From Nonomuraea typhae (lineage in GTDB: Bacteria; Actinomycetota; Actinomycetes; Streptosporangiales; Streptosporangiaceae): a stretch of 64,000 nt of DNA. The notes beneath the pieces are model-generated. The model ran no database searches and was not told the DNA's origin. It was given only the letters and a program-made list of their open reading frames with translations. Positions 15,915 to 24,739 of the stretch are shown piece by piece. Both the position numbers and the translations under genes were made by a program. Location: contig NZ_VRLV01000013.1 of assembly GCF_009760925.1 (NCBI RefSeq), forward strand, positions 62,001 through 126,000, given 5' to 3'. The first letter of the stretch is position 1. The number at the start of each line of letters is the position of its first letter.

Positions 15915-17792
15915 ATGCTTCGCAGGCCGGCGTTAGCCGTACCGCTGCTGCTCCTCGCGTCGCTGACCGCGACGCCGGCGGCCGCGGACACGCCCACGAT
16001 CAAGATCGAGAACAATGCCACGCAGCCCGTCTTCTCGCGGGCCGACGCGATCAAGCAGACCGTCTTCGTGGAGGTGGCCGGAACCGACAGCGACGCCGAC
16101 GGGCAGCCCGACCGGGTTGCCGTCGACATCCTGCGGCCCAAGGAGACCGATCAGGGTCTCAAGGTGCCGATCATCATGGAGGCCAGTCCCTACTACGCCG
16201 GAGGCAACGACGTCGCGAACCACCCGGTCGACGTCGACGAGAACGGCAACCCGCTGCCGAGCAACCAGCGCGCGCTCCTGACCACCAAGGACGCCGGGCC
16301 GTTCGACGGCTACTACGACAACTTCTTCCTCCCCCGCGGCTATGCCATCGCGCTGGTGGAGAACATCGGCAGCGGTCGCGCCACCGGCTGCCCGACCACC
16401 GGCGACCCGGCCGAGACCGCGGGCCCCAAGGCCGCCGTCGACTGGCTGAACGGCCGCGCCCGCGGCTTCGACGCCGCCGGCAACCCGGTCGCGGCCACCT
16501 GGTCGACCGGGAACGTCGGCATGATCGGCACCTCCTACAACGGCACCCTGCCCAACGCCGTGGCCACGACCGGCGTCGAAGGGCTCAAGACCATCGTGCC
16601 GATCGCCGCGATCTCCTCCTGGTACGACTACTACCGCGCCAACGGCGGCGTCCTCGCGCCCGGCGGCTTCCAGGGCGAGGACGCCGACGTCCTGGCCCGC
16701 TACGTGCTGACCCGGCAGAACGGCGAGCAGGTCTGCGGCGGCCTCATGGACCGCCTGGAGGCCGAGCAGGACCGGATCACCGGCGACTACAGCCGGTTCT
16801 GGGACGTGCGCAACTACCTCAACGACGTGAACAAGGTGAAGGCCAGCGTCTTCGTCGCGCACGGGCTCAACGACTGGAACGTCAAGACCAAGCAGGCCGT
16901 CCAGTGGTGGGACGCGCTGGCCAAGCGCAACGTCCCCCGCAAGATCTGGCTGCACCAGGGCACCCACCGCGACCCGTTCAGCCTGCGGGCCAAGGAGTGG
17001 CTGCGCCAGCTGCACGGCTGGTTCGACTACTGGCTCTACGACATCGACAGCGGCATCATGCGCGAGCCGCAGGCCGACGTCGAGATCGCGCCCGGCCAGT
17101 GGGGCACGCACGCTACGTGGCCGCTTCCGGGCACCGCGAACGTCCCGCTGTGGCTGGGCTCCGGCGGCAAGCTCGGCCTCCTGCCGCGGCCGCTGTCGGC
17201 GCGCGAGTCGTTCGTCGACCAGAAGGTCCGTACGGCGGAGCAGCTCGTGGAGACGGTCCCGGCGGCCGACCCGAACCGCCTGGCCTACGTGAGCAGGGAA
17301 CTCAGGACCGACGTCCGCATCTCGGGCACGCCCGAGATCTCGCTCCGGGCGTCGTTCACCAAGGGCGCCTCGCCGTACCTGACGGCGTTGCTGGTGGACT
17401 TCGGCGCCGACACGCGCCCGACCGGCGCGCTGGTGCCGACGGGCGAGACGTGGTGCTACGGCCAGGGCGTCCCCGGGGACACGGGCTGCACCTCGATCCG
17501 CACGCACGCGGTGGCCGAGACCCCCTACAAGATCGTCTCCCGGGGCTGGCTGGACGTGCGCAACCGGCACCGCGCCGACCGGAGCGAGCCGCTGCGGCCG
17601 GGCAAGGAGTACTCCTTCACGTGGGACTTCCAGCCGCAGGACTACCTGTTCAAGAAGGGGCACAAGCTGGGCGTGGTCGTGCTGTCGACGGACTTCGACT
17701 ACACGCTGCGCTACCCGCGGGGGACGAACATCCGCGTCTCGCCCGGCCTTTCGTCGCTGCGGCTGCCGGTCGTCTTCGGCTCGCTGGGCTGA
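15915..17792 (+). CDS. Secreted CocE/NonD family hydrolase (Xaa-Pro dipeptidyl-peptidase, S15)
   Basis: This 625-residue alpha/beta hydrolase has a clear signal peptide (MLRRPALAVPLLLLASLTATPAAA). The nucleophile elbow is GTSYNGTLP with Ser, within the segment VGMIGTSYNGTLPNAVAT. An acid/His region appears as FVAHGLNDWNVKTKQAVQWWDAL and HQGTHRDPF. The C-terminal jelly roll (X-Pro_dipep-type galactose-binding domain) runs from about residue 450, with EYSFTWDFQPQDYLFKKGHKLGVVV. It would release Xaa-Pro dipeptides or hydrolyse esters outside the cell. ATG 15915 with a GGAG at 7 nt fits better than an in-frame ATG at 15867. It is transcribed divergently from the BMP gene. Confidence 0.9.
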   Translation: MLRRPALAVPLLLLASLTATPAAADTPTIKIENNATQPVFSRADAIKQTVFVEVAGTDSDADGQPDRVAVDILRPKETDQGLKVPIIMEASPYYAGGNDVANHPVDVDENGNPLPSNQRALLTTKDAGPFDGYYDNFFLPRGYAIALVENIGSGRATGCPTTGDPAETAGPKAAVDWLNGRARGFDAAGNPVAATWSTGNVGMIGTSYNGTLPNAVATTGVEGLKTIVPIAAISSWYDYYRANGGVLAPGGFQGEDADVLARYVLTRQNGEQVCGGLMDRLEAEQDRITGDYSRFWDVRNYLNDVNKVKASVFVAHGLNDWNVKTKQAVQWWDALAKRNVPRKIWLHQGTHRDPFSLRAKEWLRQLHGWFDYWLYDIDSGIMREPQADVEIAPGQWGTHATWPLPGTANVPLWLGSGGKLGLLPRPLSARESFVDQKVRTAEQLVETVPAADPNRLAYVSRELRTDVRISGTPEISLRASFTKGASPYLTALLVDFGADTRPTGALVPTGETWCYGQGVPGDTGCTSIRTHAVAETPYKIVSRGWLDVRNRHRADRSEPLRPGKEYSFTWDFQPQDYLFKKGHKLGVVVLSTDFDYTLRYPRGTNIRVSPGLSSLRLPVVFGSLG

Positions 17793-17793
17793 G

Positions 17794-17848
17794 ACCCCTG
17801 AATCGCGGGTGGGAACCCCTCAATCGCGGTGACCACCCCTAGAAGCGG
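17794..17848. repeat. Three short tandem direct repeats of about 21 bp in an intergenic region
   Basis: Copies begin at 17794 (ACCCCTGAATCGCGG), 17815 (ACCCCTCAATCGCGG) and, degenerate, 17835 (ACCCCTAGAAGCGG). The first two agree at 14 of 15 positions. They lie between the S15 peptidase stop and its terminator. Confidence 0.6.
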
Positions 17849-17853
17849 AGAAA

Positions 17854-17887
17854 CGCGGCCGCCCGCCGGGATCGGCGGGCGGCCGCG
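17854..17887. terminator. Bidirectional hairpin terminator
   Basis: This is a perfect 14 bp inverted repeat, CGCGGCCGCCCGCC (17854-17867) with its complement at 17874-17887 and a GGGATC loop. It separates the convergent S15 peptidase and M20 amidohydrolase genes and probably serves both. Confidence 0.8.
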
Positions 17888-17904
17888 TCGTGCCGGAGGT
17901 GCCC

Positions 17905-19143
17905 CTACGCCATCGCGGTCGAGGCGGTGGAGGCGGGGGCCATGATGCGCGCGCCCTCCCACAGGGCGGTCAGCGCGGTGGTGGCCATGAAGCGCACGCC
18001 GGTGGCGATGGCGCGCTCGTCCACGTCGAAGGTGCCCTGGTGGATGTCGTAGGTGACGCCGTCCTCCGGTGAGCGGGTGCCCAGGCGGGCGAAGGCGCCG
18101 GGGATCGACTCGAGGTACCAGGCGAAGTCCTCGCCACCGAGCGACTGCTGGGTGGGGATGACGCTGGCGTCGCCCAGGGCGCGCTCGGCCGCCTCGGTCA
18201 GCATCTCGACGCTGACCTCGTCGTTGACGACGGGCGGGACGCCGCGGGTGTACTCCATCGTGGCCTCGACGCCGTAGGCGGCGGCGACCGACTCCAGCAG
18301 TGCCTTGATCAGGTCGGGCGCGGCGTGCCAGGCGTCCTCGTCCAGGCAGCGCACGGTGCCCTCGGCCACGCCGTCGTCGGGGATGGCGTTGGCCGCCGAG
18401 CCCGCCTCGACCCGGCCCCAGACCAGGCTCAGCGACGAGCGCGGGTCGACCCGGCGGGAGAGCGCGGCCGGCAGCTCGGTGAGGATCTTGGCCAGCGCGA
18501 AGACCAGGTCGGCGGTCAGGTGCGGGCGCGCGGTGTGGCCACCGGGGCCGGAGACGCGCACGAGCACGCGGTCGCAGGCGCTGGTGATCGGGCCGGTCTT
18601 CAGGCCGACCTGGCCGACGTCCACGCGCGGGTCGCAGTGGAGGCCGAAGATCCGGTCGACGCCGTGGATGCCGCCGTGGGCCATGACCTCCAGGGCGCCG
18701 CCGGGGAGTTCCTCGGCGGGCTGGAAGATCAGCCGGACCCGGCCGGGCAGCAGTCCGGCGTCGGCCTGCTGGGCCAGGAAGAGCGAAGTGCCGAGCAGAA
18801 TCGTGGTGTGCACGTCGTGGCCGCAGGCGTGGCAGGCGCCGGGCACCGTCGAGCGGTAGGACACCTCCTTCTCGTCCTGCAACGGCAGTGCGTCGATGTC
18901 GGCGCGCAGCGCGACCGTCGGGCCGTCGCCGCTGCCTACGTCACAAATGAGCCCGGTGCCGCGTGGCAGCACCTTGGGCATCAGCCCGGCGGCTGTGAGC
19001 CGCTCGGAAATCAGCTGGGTCGTGCGATATTCAGCGAAAGCGAGTTCAGGATGCATGTGCAGGTCGCGGCGGAACGCCACGAGATCCTTCTCCGACTCCG
19101 CCAGGAACGCGTCGAGTTCCCCCCGCAGCTCACGTCCCCGCAT
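17905..19143 (-). CDS. M20 family amidohydrolase (hippurate hydrolase/aminoacylase type)
   Basis: This 412-residue dinuclear-metal amidase carries the M20D motifs. These are ALRADIDALPLQDEK, CHACGHDVHTTILLG (Cys and His metal ligands), LIFQPAEELPGGALEVMAHG (catalytic Glu), the lid-domain start GPGGHTARPH, and SLGGEDFAWYLE near the end. Family members cleave N-acyl amino acids or hippurate-like amides in the cytoplasm, and the exact substrate cannot be read from sequence. The length is typical (about 390-420). It starts at ATG 19143, and a shared terminator lies downstream at 17854-17887. Confidence 0.93.
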   Translation of the reverse strand: MRGRELRGELDAFLAESEKDLVAFRRDLHMHPELAFAEYRTTQLISERLTAAGLMPKVLPRGTGLICDVGSGDGPTVALRADIDALPLQDEKEVSYRSTVPGACHACGHDVHTTILLGTSLFLAQQADAGLLPGRVRLIFQPAEELPGGALEVMAHGGIHGVDRIFGLHCDPRVDVGQVGLKTGPITSACDRVLVRVSGPGGHTARPHLTADLVFALAKILTELPAALSRRVDPRSSLSLVWGRVEAGSAANAIPDDGVAEGTVRCLDEDAWHAAPDLIKALLESVAAAYGVEATMEYTRGVPPVVNDEVSVEMLTEAAERALGDASVIPTQQSLGGEDFAWYLESIPGAFARLGTRSPEDGVTYDIHQGTFDVDERAIATGVRFMATTALTALWEGARIMAPASTASTAMA

Positions 19144-19550
19144 CGTTCACCGTCCCGTCCAAAACCTCGTGCGAGCCCCTGTGTCTAAGCTTCGCACGGC
19201 TGGTTGCGCCGTTCTTCGTCATTTCTTGCAGTGCGGTTGCAGCCGTGCCTGTTTGGCGATCAACGCCGTCCGATCGGGACGATCTTCCGCAGCCTGGGGT
19301 CAGCGGTTAGCTGCAAGCCCGATGGCGATGCTTCAACTTTATCGCTCCGGTGCGGCCGCTCGTGGACAACTACACCAAAAGTTGGATGCTGGCATGCCCG
19401 TAACCACAGGTCATCACGCTGAGCGACCGGTCGGTCCAGCACGGAAATAGTCACAAGGGATCATTAGATGGTGACCCGTTGTCGCTACTCCCAAACGTTT
19501 GAACGCTTTCGAATCCTGTCACCTTCCGGCTTGGTCATGACACTGCGGCG
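19144..19550. other. Intergenic region (407 bp), no gene supported
   Basis: The region separates two divergently oriented genes. It is less GC-rich than its surroundings and includes AT-rich patches toward the right (19440-19545). A 64-codon minus-strand frame at 19260-19454 shows no recognisable domain. It presumably carries the promoters of the M20 gene (minus) and the ATP-grasp gene (plus). I could not identify a convincing pair of promoter hexamers. Confidence 0.5.
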
Positions 19551-20981
19551 ATGGCTGCATTTGTCGTTAATCGGTGCTTCACTCGCAATATGATCACTAA
19601 TATCCCGTTCGGGGAGAAGCATGCACAGTTGAGCATCTTCGAGCCGAGCGAGGGGACCCTGGTGGTCGTACCCTCGCTCTCCCTTCCACAGGACGAGCTA
19701 CGCCGGATCACAGGGGCGAGGTGCTATGAGGAGCGGCTTCTGTTCCTGCTCCTGACCCTGCGCAAGCCCGGCGTGAAGGTCGTCTACCTCTCCTCCGCCC
19801 CGGTGGACCCGGACATCGTCTCCTACTACTTCGGCTTCCTGCCCGACCCGGATGACGCCGCCCGGCGGCTGACGCTGATCAGCCTCGACGACACCCGATC
19901 CCAGCCCCTCGCCAGGACGCTGCTGGCCCGCCCCGAGGCTCTCGCCCGGGTACGCGCGGCGATCGACGGCGACGCGTGGCTGGTCCCGTTCGTCATGAGC
20001 GACCTCGAGGAACGCATCGCGTCGTTGCTCAACGTGCCCATCTACGGACCGGCCACCTCGCTGGCCTACTACGGCTCCAAGAGCGGCGCCCGCGAGGTCG
20101 GCGCCGAGGCCGGCGTGCCCATGGCCCGCGGCTTCCGCGACCTGCGTCACCAGGGCGAGATCGAGGACGCGGTCTTCTCCCTGCCCGGCGAGCGCGTCAT
20201 CGTCAAGCTCAACGACGGCTACTCCGGGCTCGGCAACGCCATCGTCACCAAGAGCGACTGGTCGCGCGCCAGCTTCTCGGCCGACGGCGAGACCTGGGAG
20301 ACGTTCTCCGCCAAGATCGCCGAACGCGGGGCGGTCGTGGAGGAGTTCATCGAGCACCGGCCGCTCTTCTACCCCAGCGCGCTGGCCAGGATCACACCCG
20401 GCGGCCACCACGACGTCGTCGCCACCCACGACCAGGTGCTCGGCGGCGCCAACGCCGACGTCTACCAGGGCTGCACCTTCCCGGCGCGGGCCGAATACCG
20501 CCACGAGGTGGGCGAGTCGGCCGCCAAGATCGCCAAGATCCTGGCCACGCGCGGGGTCGTCGGGCTGTTCGGGATGGACTTCTTCGCGCTGAAGTCCGAC
20601 TCCGGGTACGCGGCGCTGCTGTGCGAGATCAACCTGCGCATCGGCGGGACCACCCATCCCTTCGGGGCGACCCTGCTGACGACCGGGGCGACCTACGATC
20701 CGGGCACCGGGCTGCTGATGGACGGCGGCCAGCCCAAGTACTACACCGCCACGGACAACTGTTACGCCGGGCAGTTGCGCGGGTCCACGCCGGGCGCGGT
20801 GGTGCGCATGCTCGAGGAGCGGGGGCTCGGGTTCGACGCGGCCCGCCGTACCGGGAACGTGCTGCATCTGCTCGGGGCCATTCCCGAGCACGGCAAGCTC
20901 GGCTTCACCTCGATCGGCAACTCGCGGGAGGAGGCCGACGAACTCCACCGCGACACCCGGCTGGCGTTGTGCGGCGGTTAG
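19551..20981 (+). CDS. PreATP-grasp/ATP-grasp protein, peptide ligase PGM1-like
   Basis: This is a protein of up to 476 residues. The N-terminal half (VVVPSLSLPQDELRRITGARCYEERLLFLLLTLR) is the preATP-grasp domain known from PGM1, the pheganomycin peptide ligase. The ATP-grasp fold follows, with VIVKLNDGYSGLGNAIV (ATP-binding Lys and Gly loop), VVEEFIEHRP, and the metal-binding LLCEINLRIGGTTHPF (Glu and Asn). Such enzymes join carboxylates to amines by an acyl-phosphate. No partner biosynthetic genes lie nearby, so the substrate is unknown. The start is uncertain: ATG 19551 or ATG 19590 (MITNIPFGEK), neither with a strong ribosome-binding site. The stop overlaps the convergent SCO4848-like gene by 4 nt. 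Confidence 0.8.
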   Translation: MAAFVVNRCFTRNMITNIPFGEKHAQLSIFEPSEGTLVVVPSLSLPQDELRRITGARCYEERLLFLLLTLRKPGVKVVYLSSAPVDPDIVSYYFGFLPDPDDAARRLTLISLDDTRSQPLARTLLARPEALARVRAAIDGDAWLVPFVMSDLEERIASLLNVPIYGPATSLAYYGSKSGAREVGAEAGVPMARGFRDLRHQGEIEDAVFSLPGERVIVKLNDGYSGLGNAIVTKSDWSRASFSADGETWETFSAKIAERGAVVEEFIEHRPLFYPSALARITPGGHHDVVATHDQVLGGANADVYQGCTFPARAEYRHEVGESAAKIAKILATRGVVGLFGMDFFALKSDSGYAALLCEINLRIGGTTHPFGATLLTTGATYDPGTGLLMDGGQPKYYTATDNCYAGQLRGSTPGAVVRMLEERGLGFDAARRTGNVLHLLGAIPEHGKLGFTSIGNSREEADELHRDTRLALCGG

Positions 20982-21181
20982 GTGGTGCGTTTTCCGCGCA
21001 GCCCCTTCCATCCGATGACTGCGAGAACGACGGCCAGCACGAGGTTGACCGCGATCAAGATCCCGTGGACCACGTAGAAGCCGGTCGGATGGCCGTCGGC
21101 CAGGTTAAACCCAAGGTTGACCCACTCAAAGATCATGAACGCGCCGACGGCTACCAGGAATCCGCTTATCTTTCGTGACAT
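20978..21181 (-). CDS. SCO4848 family small membrane protein
   Basis: This 67-residue protein has two transmembrane helices, SGFLVAVGAFMIFEWVNLGFNL and VVHGILIAVNLVLAVVLAVIGWKGL, and a basic end (GKRTT). The pattern and its position beside the D-Ala-D-Ala carboxypeptidase match the uncharacterised actinobacterial SCO4848 family. ATG 21181 is preferred; GTG 21187 is possible. The function is unknown, but the conserved neighbourhood hints at a cell-envelope role. Confidence 0.8.
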   Translation of the reverse strand: MSRKISGFLVAVGAFMIFEWVNLGFNLADGHPTGFYVVHGILIAVNLVLAVVLAVIGWKGLRGKRTT

Positions 21182-21264
21182 AAGCACTTCTCTACTATCA
21201 GGGGCGGATCATCGGGGGACATGACCGCACATGGGCAACGACTCGAAGCTACGCTGAGACCGCC

Positions 21265-22392
21265 ATGTGGACGAAACCGGTGCCTGCCACGGCACTTCTC
21301 GCGGCGGTCACCCTGACCGCTCTCGCGGGCGCGCCTGCCGGTGCGTCCGCCGACCCAGCTTCGGCCAACCCGGTCGGCGGCGACATGCTCGGCAGTCGCG
21401 GGCTCGTGGTTCCCGAAGGCGTCAAGCCGCCGCCGAAGACCAAGGCCACGTCCTTCCTCATCGCCGAAGCCGAGACCGGGCACGTGCTGGCCGCCAAGGA
21501 CCCGCACGGCCGCTACCTGCCGGCCAGCACGCTGAAGACGCTGACCGCGCTCACGCTCATCCCGAAGCTCGACCGGAACCAGGCGATCAAGCCCAGCCGC
21601 AACGCGGTCAACCAGGAGGGCTCGGCGGTCGGGCTGTCCACCAAGGCGACCTACAAGGTGCACGACCTGTTCCGGGCGCTCATGATGTCGTCCGGCAACG
21701 ACGCGGCCATGGCGCTGGCCGAGGCCAACGGCGGCCTGGCCAAGACCATGCGGGACATGAACGCCGAGGCCAAGCGGCTGCAGGCCAACGACACCGTGGC
21801 CAAGACGCCGAGCGGCCTGGACAAGCCCGGGCAGAGCAGTTCGGCCTACGACCTGACGCTGATCGCCCGGGCCGGCCTCGCCAACCCGGATTTCCGGCGA
21901 TATATCAGTACGAAGACCGCCAAATTCCCCGCGCCGAAGAAGTGGTACGAGATCAGCAACCACAACAAACTGCTCTGGCGCTACAAGGGGATGCTCGGGG
22001 TCAAGAACGGCTGGACCTCCAAGGCGCACGGCAGCTTCGTCGGCGCCGCCTCCCGCGACGGCCACACGATCATCGTCACGATCATGCGGCACGAAGGCTA
22101 CTTCTGGGAGGAAGTGGAGGATCTGCTCGACTGGGGCTTCTCCGCCCGGGGCAAGGTCACCCCGGTGGGACAGCTCGTCGACCCGCTGCCCGCCCAGCCG
22201 GACCCGGCCCAGCAGGTGACCGCCCCCAGCTCCCAGCCCTCTGCCGCCGCGCCGCTGCTCGACTCGGCCGCCGCCAAGCAGACCGACACCAGCCGGACCG
22301 TCGGCCTGACCGTGATCGGCGGCGGGCTGCTGTTCGGGGCGGTGTGGCTGGGCTTCGGCATCAGGCGCCGCCGCAACAAGGCCCGCCTCTAG
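21265..22392 (+). CDS. D-alanyl-D-alanine carboxypeptidase (PBP5/S11 family)
   Basis: This 375-residue penicillin-binding protein trims the terminal D-Ala of peptidoglycan stem peptides outside the membrane. The active-site boxes are SxxK (STLK, Ser at about 88), SxN (SGN at about 143-145) and KNG (VKNGWTSKA), where Asn replaces the usual Thr of KTG, as in many actinomycete members. An N-terminal signal peptide (ALLAAVTLTALAGAPAGASA) and a C-terminal TM anchor (VGLTVIGGGLLFGAVWLGFGI) before RRRRNK place it on the outer face of the membrane. A Pro/Ala/Gln-rich linker precedes the anchor. Its TAG shares the CTAG with the convergent YihY gene. Confidence 0.93.
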   Translation: MWTKPVPATALLAAVTLTALAGAPAGASADPASANPVGGDMLGSRGLVVPEGVKPPPKTKATSFLIAEAETGHVLAAKDPHGRYLPASTLKTLTALTLIPKLDRNQAIKPSRNAVNQEGSAVGLSTKATYKVHDLFRALMMSSGNDAAMALAEANGGLAKTMRDMNAEAKRLQANDTVAKTPSGLDKPGQSSSAYDLTLIARAGLANPDFRRYISTKTAKFPAPKKWYEISNHNKLLWRYKGMLGVKNGWTSKAHGSFVGAASRDGHTIIVTIMRHEGYFWEEVEDLLDWGFSARGKVTPVGQLVDPLPAQPDPAQQVTAPSSQPSAAAPLLDSAAAKQTDTSRTVGLTVIGGGLLFGAVWLGFGIRRRRNKARL

Positions 22393-23327
22393 CCTGCCGC
22401 GTCGCCGTTCGAGGGCAGCGGGGTGGGCGAGGGCGGCGGCGCGAAGCCGGTCGTCGCCGTCCAGGACGCCACGTACAACACCAGCCGGGCCGAGAAGTTG
22501 ATCCAGACCAGCAGCCCGACCAGGACCGCGAAGGTGCCGTAGAGCGGGTTGCTCAGCGTGTAGCCGAGCAGCAGGGTCGCCAGCTGCTTGAGCAGCCCGA
22601 AGCCGATCGCGCCCAGCAGCGCCCCCTGGGCGACGGCCCTGAACGGCCGGGTGGGCCGCGCCACCCAGCCCAGAATGATCATGAACAGCAGCCAGTCGGC
22701 CAGCACGGTCGCCACGATGCCGGTCACCCAGACCATGCCCCGCGCGCCCAGGTCGTCGTTCTGGAAGCCCAGCCACTCGGCGACCCTGCCCGCCGTCGCG
22801 GAGGTGAGCACCGAGACGCCCGCCGACACCAGCATGGTCACGCCGATCAGCATCAGCGACGTCAGGTCGCGCAGCTTGCCGACGAAGAAGTTGAGCGGCG
22901 GCGTCGTGGTCATCGACATCTCCCGCAGCGCCCCGCGCAGCGCGTCGATCGCGCCCAGCCCGGCGTAGAGCAGGCCCAGCAGACCGATGATCCCGGCCGT
23001 GGCCTTGGACTGGGCGATGACGTCCAGGTTCAGCTCGCCGGCCAGGCCGGGGAGCTGCTGGGCGATCTCCGCCTTGAGCGCCTGCTCCACCCCCGGACTG
23101 GCGGTCAGCACGTAACCGAAGATCGCGTAGGCCAGCGCGATCAGCGGGAAGAACGACAGGAACGCGAAGTACGTGACCGCCCCGGCCAGCCGGTCGCCGA
23201 ACTGGCCCTGGTAGCGCTGGATCGTCCTGATCAGGTGGTCGAGCGCCGGCCGCCGGACCCGCCAGTGCTCGACGAACCGCATCGCGCGCTCCCGCCAGGC
23301 CGCGGCCTTCTCGTTCAGGTTCGCCAT
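22389..23327 (-). CDS. YihY/virulence factor BrkB family membrane protein
   Basis: This 312-residue protein has about six transmembrane helices. The family core is GDRLAGAVTYFAFLSFFPLIALAYAIFGYVL, followed by KATAGIIGLLGLLYAGLGAIDALRGALREM and ending with PLYGTFAVLVGLLVWINFSARLVLYVASWTAT. The YihY/BrkB family (once mislabelled RNase BN) has no settled biochemical function. The C-terminus is a short Pro-rich tail. It converges on the carboxypeptidase gene and shares the CTAG stop overlap. Confidence 0.9.
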   Translation of the reverse strand: MANLNEKAAAWRERAMRFVEHWRVRRPALDHLIRTIQRYQGQFGDRLAGAVTYFAFLSFFPLIALAYAIFGYVLTASPGVEQALKAEIAQQLPGLAGELNLDVIAQSKATAGIIGLLGLLYAGLGAIDALRGALREMSMTTTPPLNFFVGKLRDLTSLMLIGVTMLVSAGVSVLTSATAGRVAEWLGFQNDDLGARGMVWVTGIVATVLADWLLFMIILGWVARPTRPFRAVAQGALLGAIGFGLLKQLATLLLGYTLSNPLYGTFAVLVGLLVWINFSARLVLYVASWTATTGFAPPPSPTPLPSNGDAAG

Positions 23328-23514
23328 CGTCCCGGGTACTCCAGCGCGTCCGGTGGGTCCTTCAGGGTGACTGCCCTGGTGACAGCCGTTGTACCAGCCA
23401 CCGGCCAGGCGATGCCGCGCCGGCCCCGCCGTACCGGGACGCAGGACCCCGTTCCCACGCGCTTAGACCTGCCCGCGCGCACGTCACGGGCCGCCCAAGC
23501 CGCCCCCAAACCCC

Positions 23515-24702
23515 CTACAGCAGGCGGCCGTCGCGCTTGCGGAACCGCCCCGCGACCAGGACGGTCTCGACCGCGCTGGTGTCGGCGTTGAGGACGATCG
23601 CGCCGATCGGGTCGCGGGTGCCGGACATGCCCGGGGTGTCCGTGCGCAGGAGGATGAGGTCGGCCTGCTTGCCCGGCGTCAGCGAGCCGGTGACCGCGCC
23701 CAGGCCGACGGTCTCCGCGCCGCCGATCGTGGCCATGCGCAGCACGTCGCGGGTGGTGAAGGCGAGGTTGCCACGGCCGCGCTCCATCGCGAAGGCGGCC
23801 CGCATCAGGCTGAACATGTCGCCGGGGCCGCAGGTCACGGTGTCGGCGCTGAGGGAGACCGCGGCGCCGGCCGCCGCGGCCCGCCCGGTCACCGGGTACC
23901 CGATGCCCAGCGTCAGCTCGTCCACCGGCGAGACCGAGACGCTGCCGCCGGTGCCCGCGATGAGCTTGAAGTCCTCGTCGGAGTAGTGGATGGCGTGGAT
24001 GTAGGTGGTGGGCCGCTCCAGCAGCCCGTTGTCGTGCAGGAACATCAGCGCGGCGTGCGCCTGCTCGGGCGAGCTGCCGCCCAGGTGGGCGGTGACGGGC
24101 AGGTCGAGGTCCCTGGCCAGCCGCCACTCCTGCAGCGTCCGCTCCTCCCCCGCGATCTCGGGCCCGAGGGCGGCGATCGCCATGGTGAGCAGTCCGTCGG
24201 CACGCACGCAGGTGTCACGCACACGGTACGGCTCGGCCGCGAAGTCCTGCGGGCAGTAGCCGAGCACCGCCCGGATCCCCGACTCGCGCAGGGCGGCGAC
24301 CAGCGCGTCGGTGTGCTCGGGGGTGTGGGTCGCCTGGGTCCAGTCGAGCAGGGTCGTCACCCCGGCGTCCAGGCACTCGCGCGCCCCGGCCAGGTTGCCC
24401 GCGTGCGCGCCGTCGGGGGTGAGGGAGGGGGCCAGCTCACCGAGGACGGTCTGGAAATAGCCCTGGATGTCGGCGTCGGCGACGATCGCCCGGTAGGGGG
24501 CCTGCCAGGTGTGCCGGTGGCTGTCGACGAAGCCGGGCAGGACCAGCCGGCCGGTGGCGTCGATCACCTCGGCGCCGTCCTCGGGCAGGCCCCGGCCCAC
24601 GGCTTCGATGCGGTCGCCGTCGACGAGCACGTCCGTGACCTCGCTCACGGTCACGGACGGGTGGGTGTCGATGACGGTGCCGTTCTTGATCAGGATTCTC
24701 AT
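23515..24702 (-). CDS. Amidohydrolase family protein (ATZ/TRZ, cytosine/guanine deaminase-like)
   Basis: This is a 395-residue metal-dependent hydrolase. It has the N-terminal composite domain (ILIKNGTVIDTHPS), the first metal motif VLPGFVDSHRHTWQ (HxH), a second ligand in PVTAHLGGSSPEQ, IHAIHYSDEDF with His, and LSADTVTCGPGDMFS with the catalytic Asp. The closing beta strands include GALTPGKQADLILL-like sequence (GSLTPGKQADLILLRTD). The family includes hydroxydechloroatrazine hydrolases, guanine and S-adenosylhomocysteine deaminases; the substrate is not determined here. The upstream region offers a possible leaderless promoter. Confidence 0.88.
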   Translation of the reverse strand: MRILIKNGTVIDTHPSVTVSEVTDVLVDGDRIEAVGRGLPEDGAEVIDATGRLVLPGFVDSHRHTWQAPYRAIVADADIQGYFQTVLGELAPSLTPDGAHAGNLAGARECLDAGVTTLLDWTQATHTPEHTDALVAALRESGIRAVLGYCPQDFAAEPYRVRDTCVRADGLLTMAIAALGPEIAGEERTLQEWRLARDLDLPVTAHLGGSSPEQAHAALMFLHDNGLLERPTTYIHAIHYSDEDFKLIAGTGGSVSVSPVDELTLGIGYPVTGRAAAAGAAVSLSADTVTCGPGDMFSLMRAAFAMERGRGNLAFTTRDVLRMATIGGAETVGLGAVTGSLTPGKQADLILLRTDTPGMSGTRDPIGAIVLNADTSAVETVLVAGRFRKRDGRLL

Positions 24703-24709
24703 GGCAAGA

Positions 24710-24739
24710 AGTCTATCCAGAAAGCTTTTTGAAAAGCAA
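24710..24739 (-). promoter_or_regulatory. Candidate promoter of the amidohydrolase gene (possibly leaderless)
   Basis: On the minus strand TTGCTT (24734-24739) and TAGACT (24710-24715) are separated by 18 nt. TAGACT lies 7 nt before ATG 24702, which would give a leaderless transcript. An inverted repeat GCTTTT-tg-AAAAGC (24724-24737) overlaps the spacer and could be an operator. The patch is strikingly AT-rich for this genome. Confidence 0.35.

Noticed and set aside
19260..19454. 64-codon minus-strand frame in the 407 bp gap
   Set aside because: No ribosome-binding site, domain or homologous pattern was seen; not enough support for a gene.
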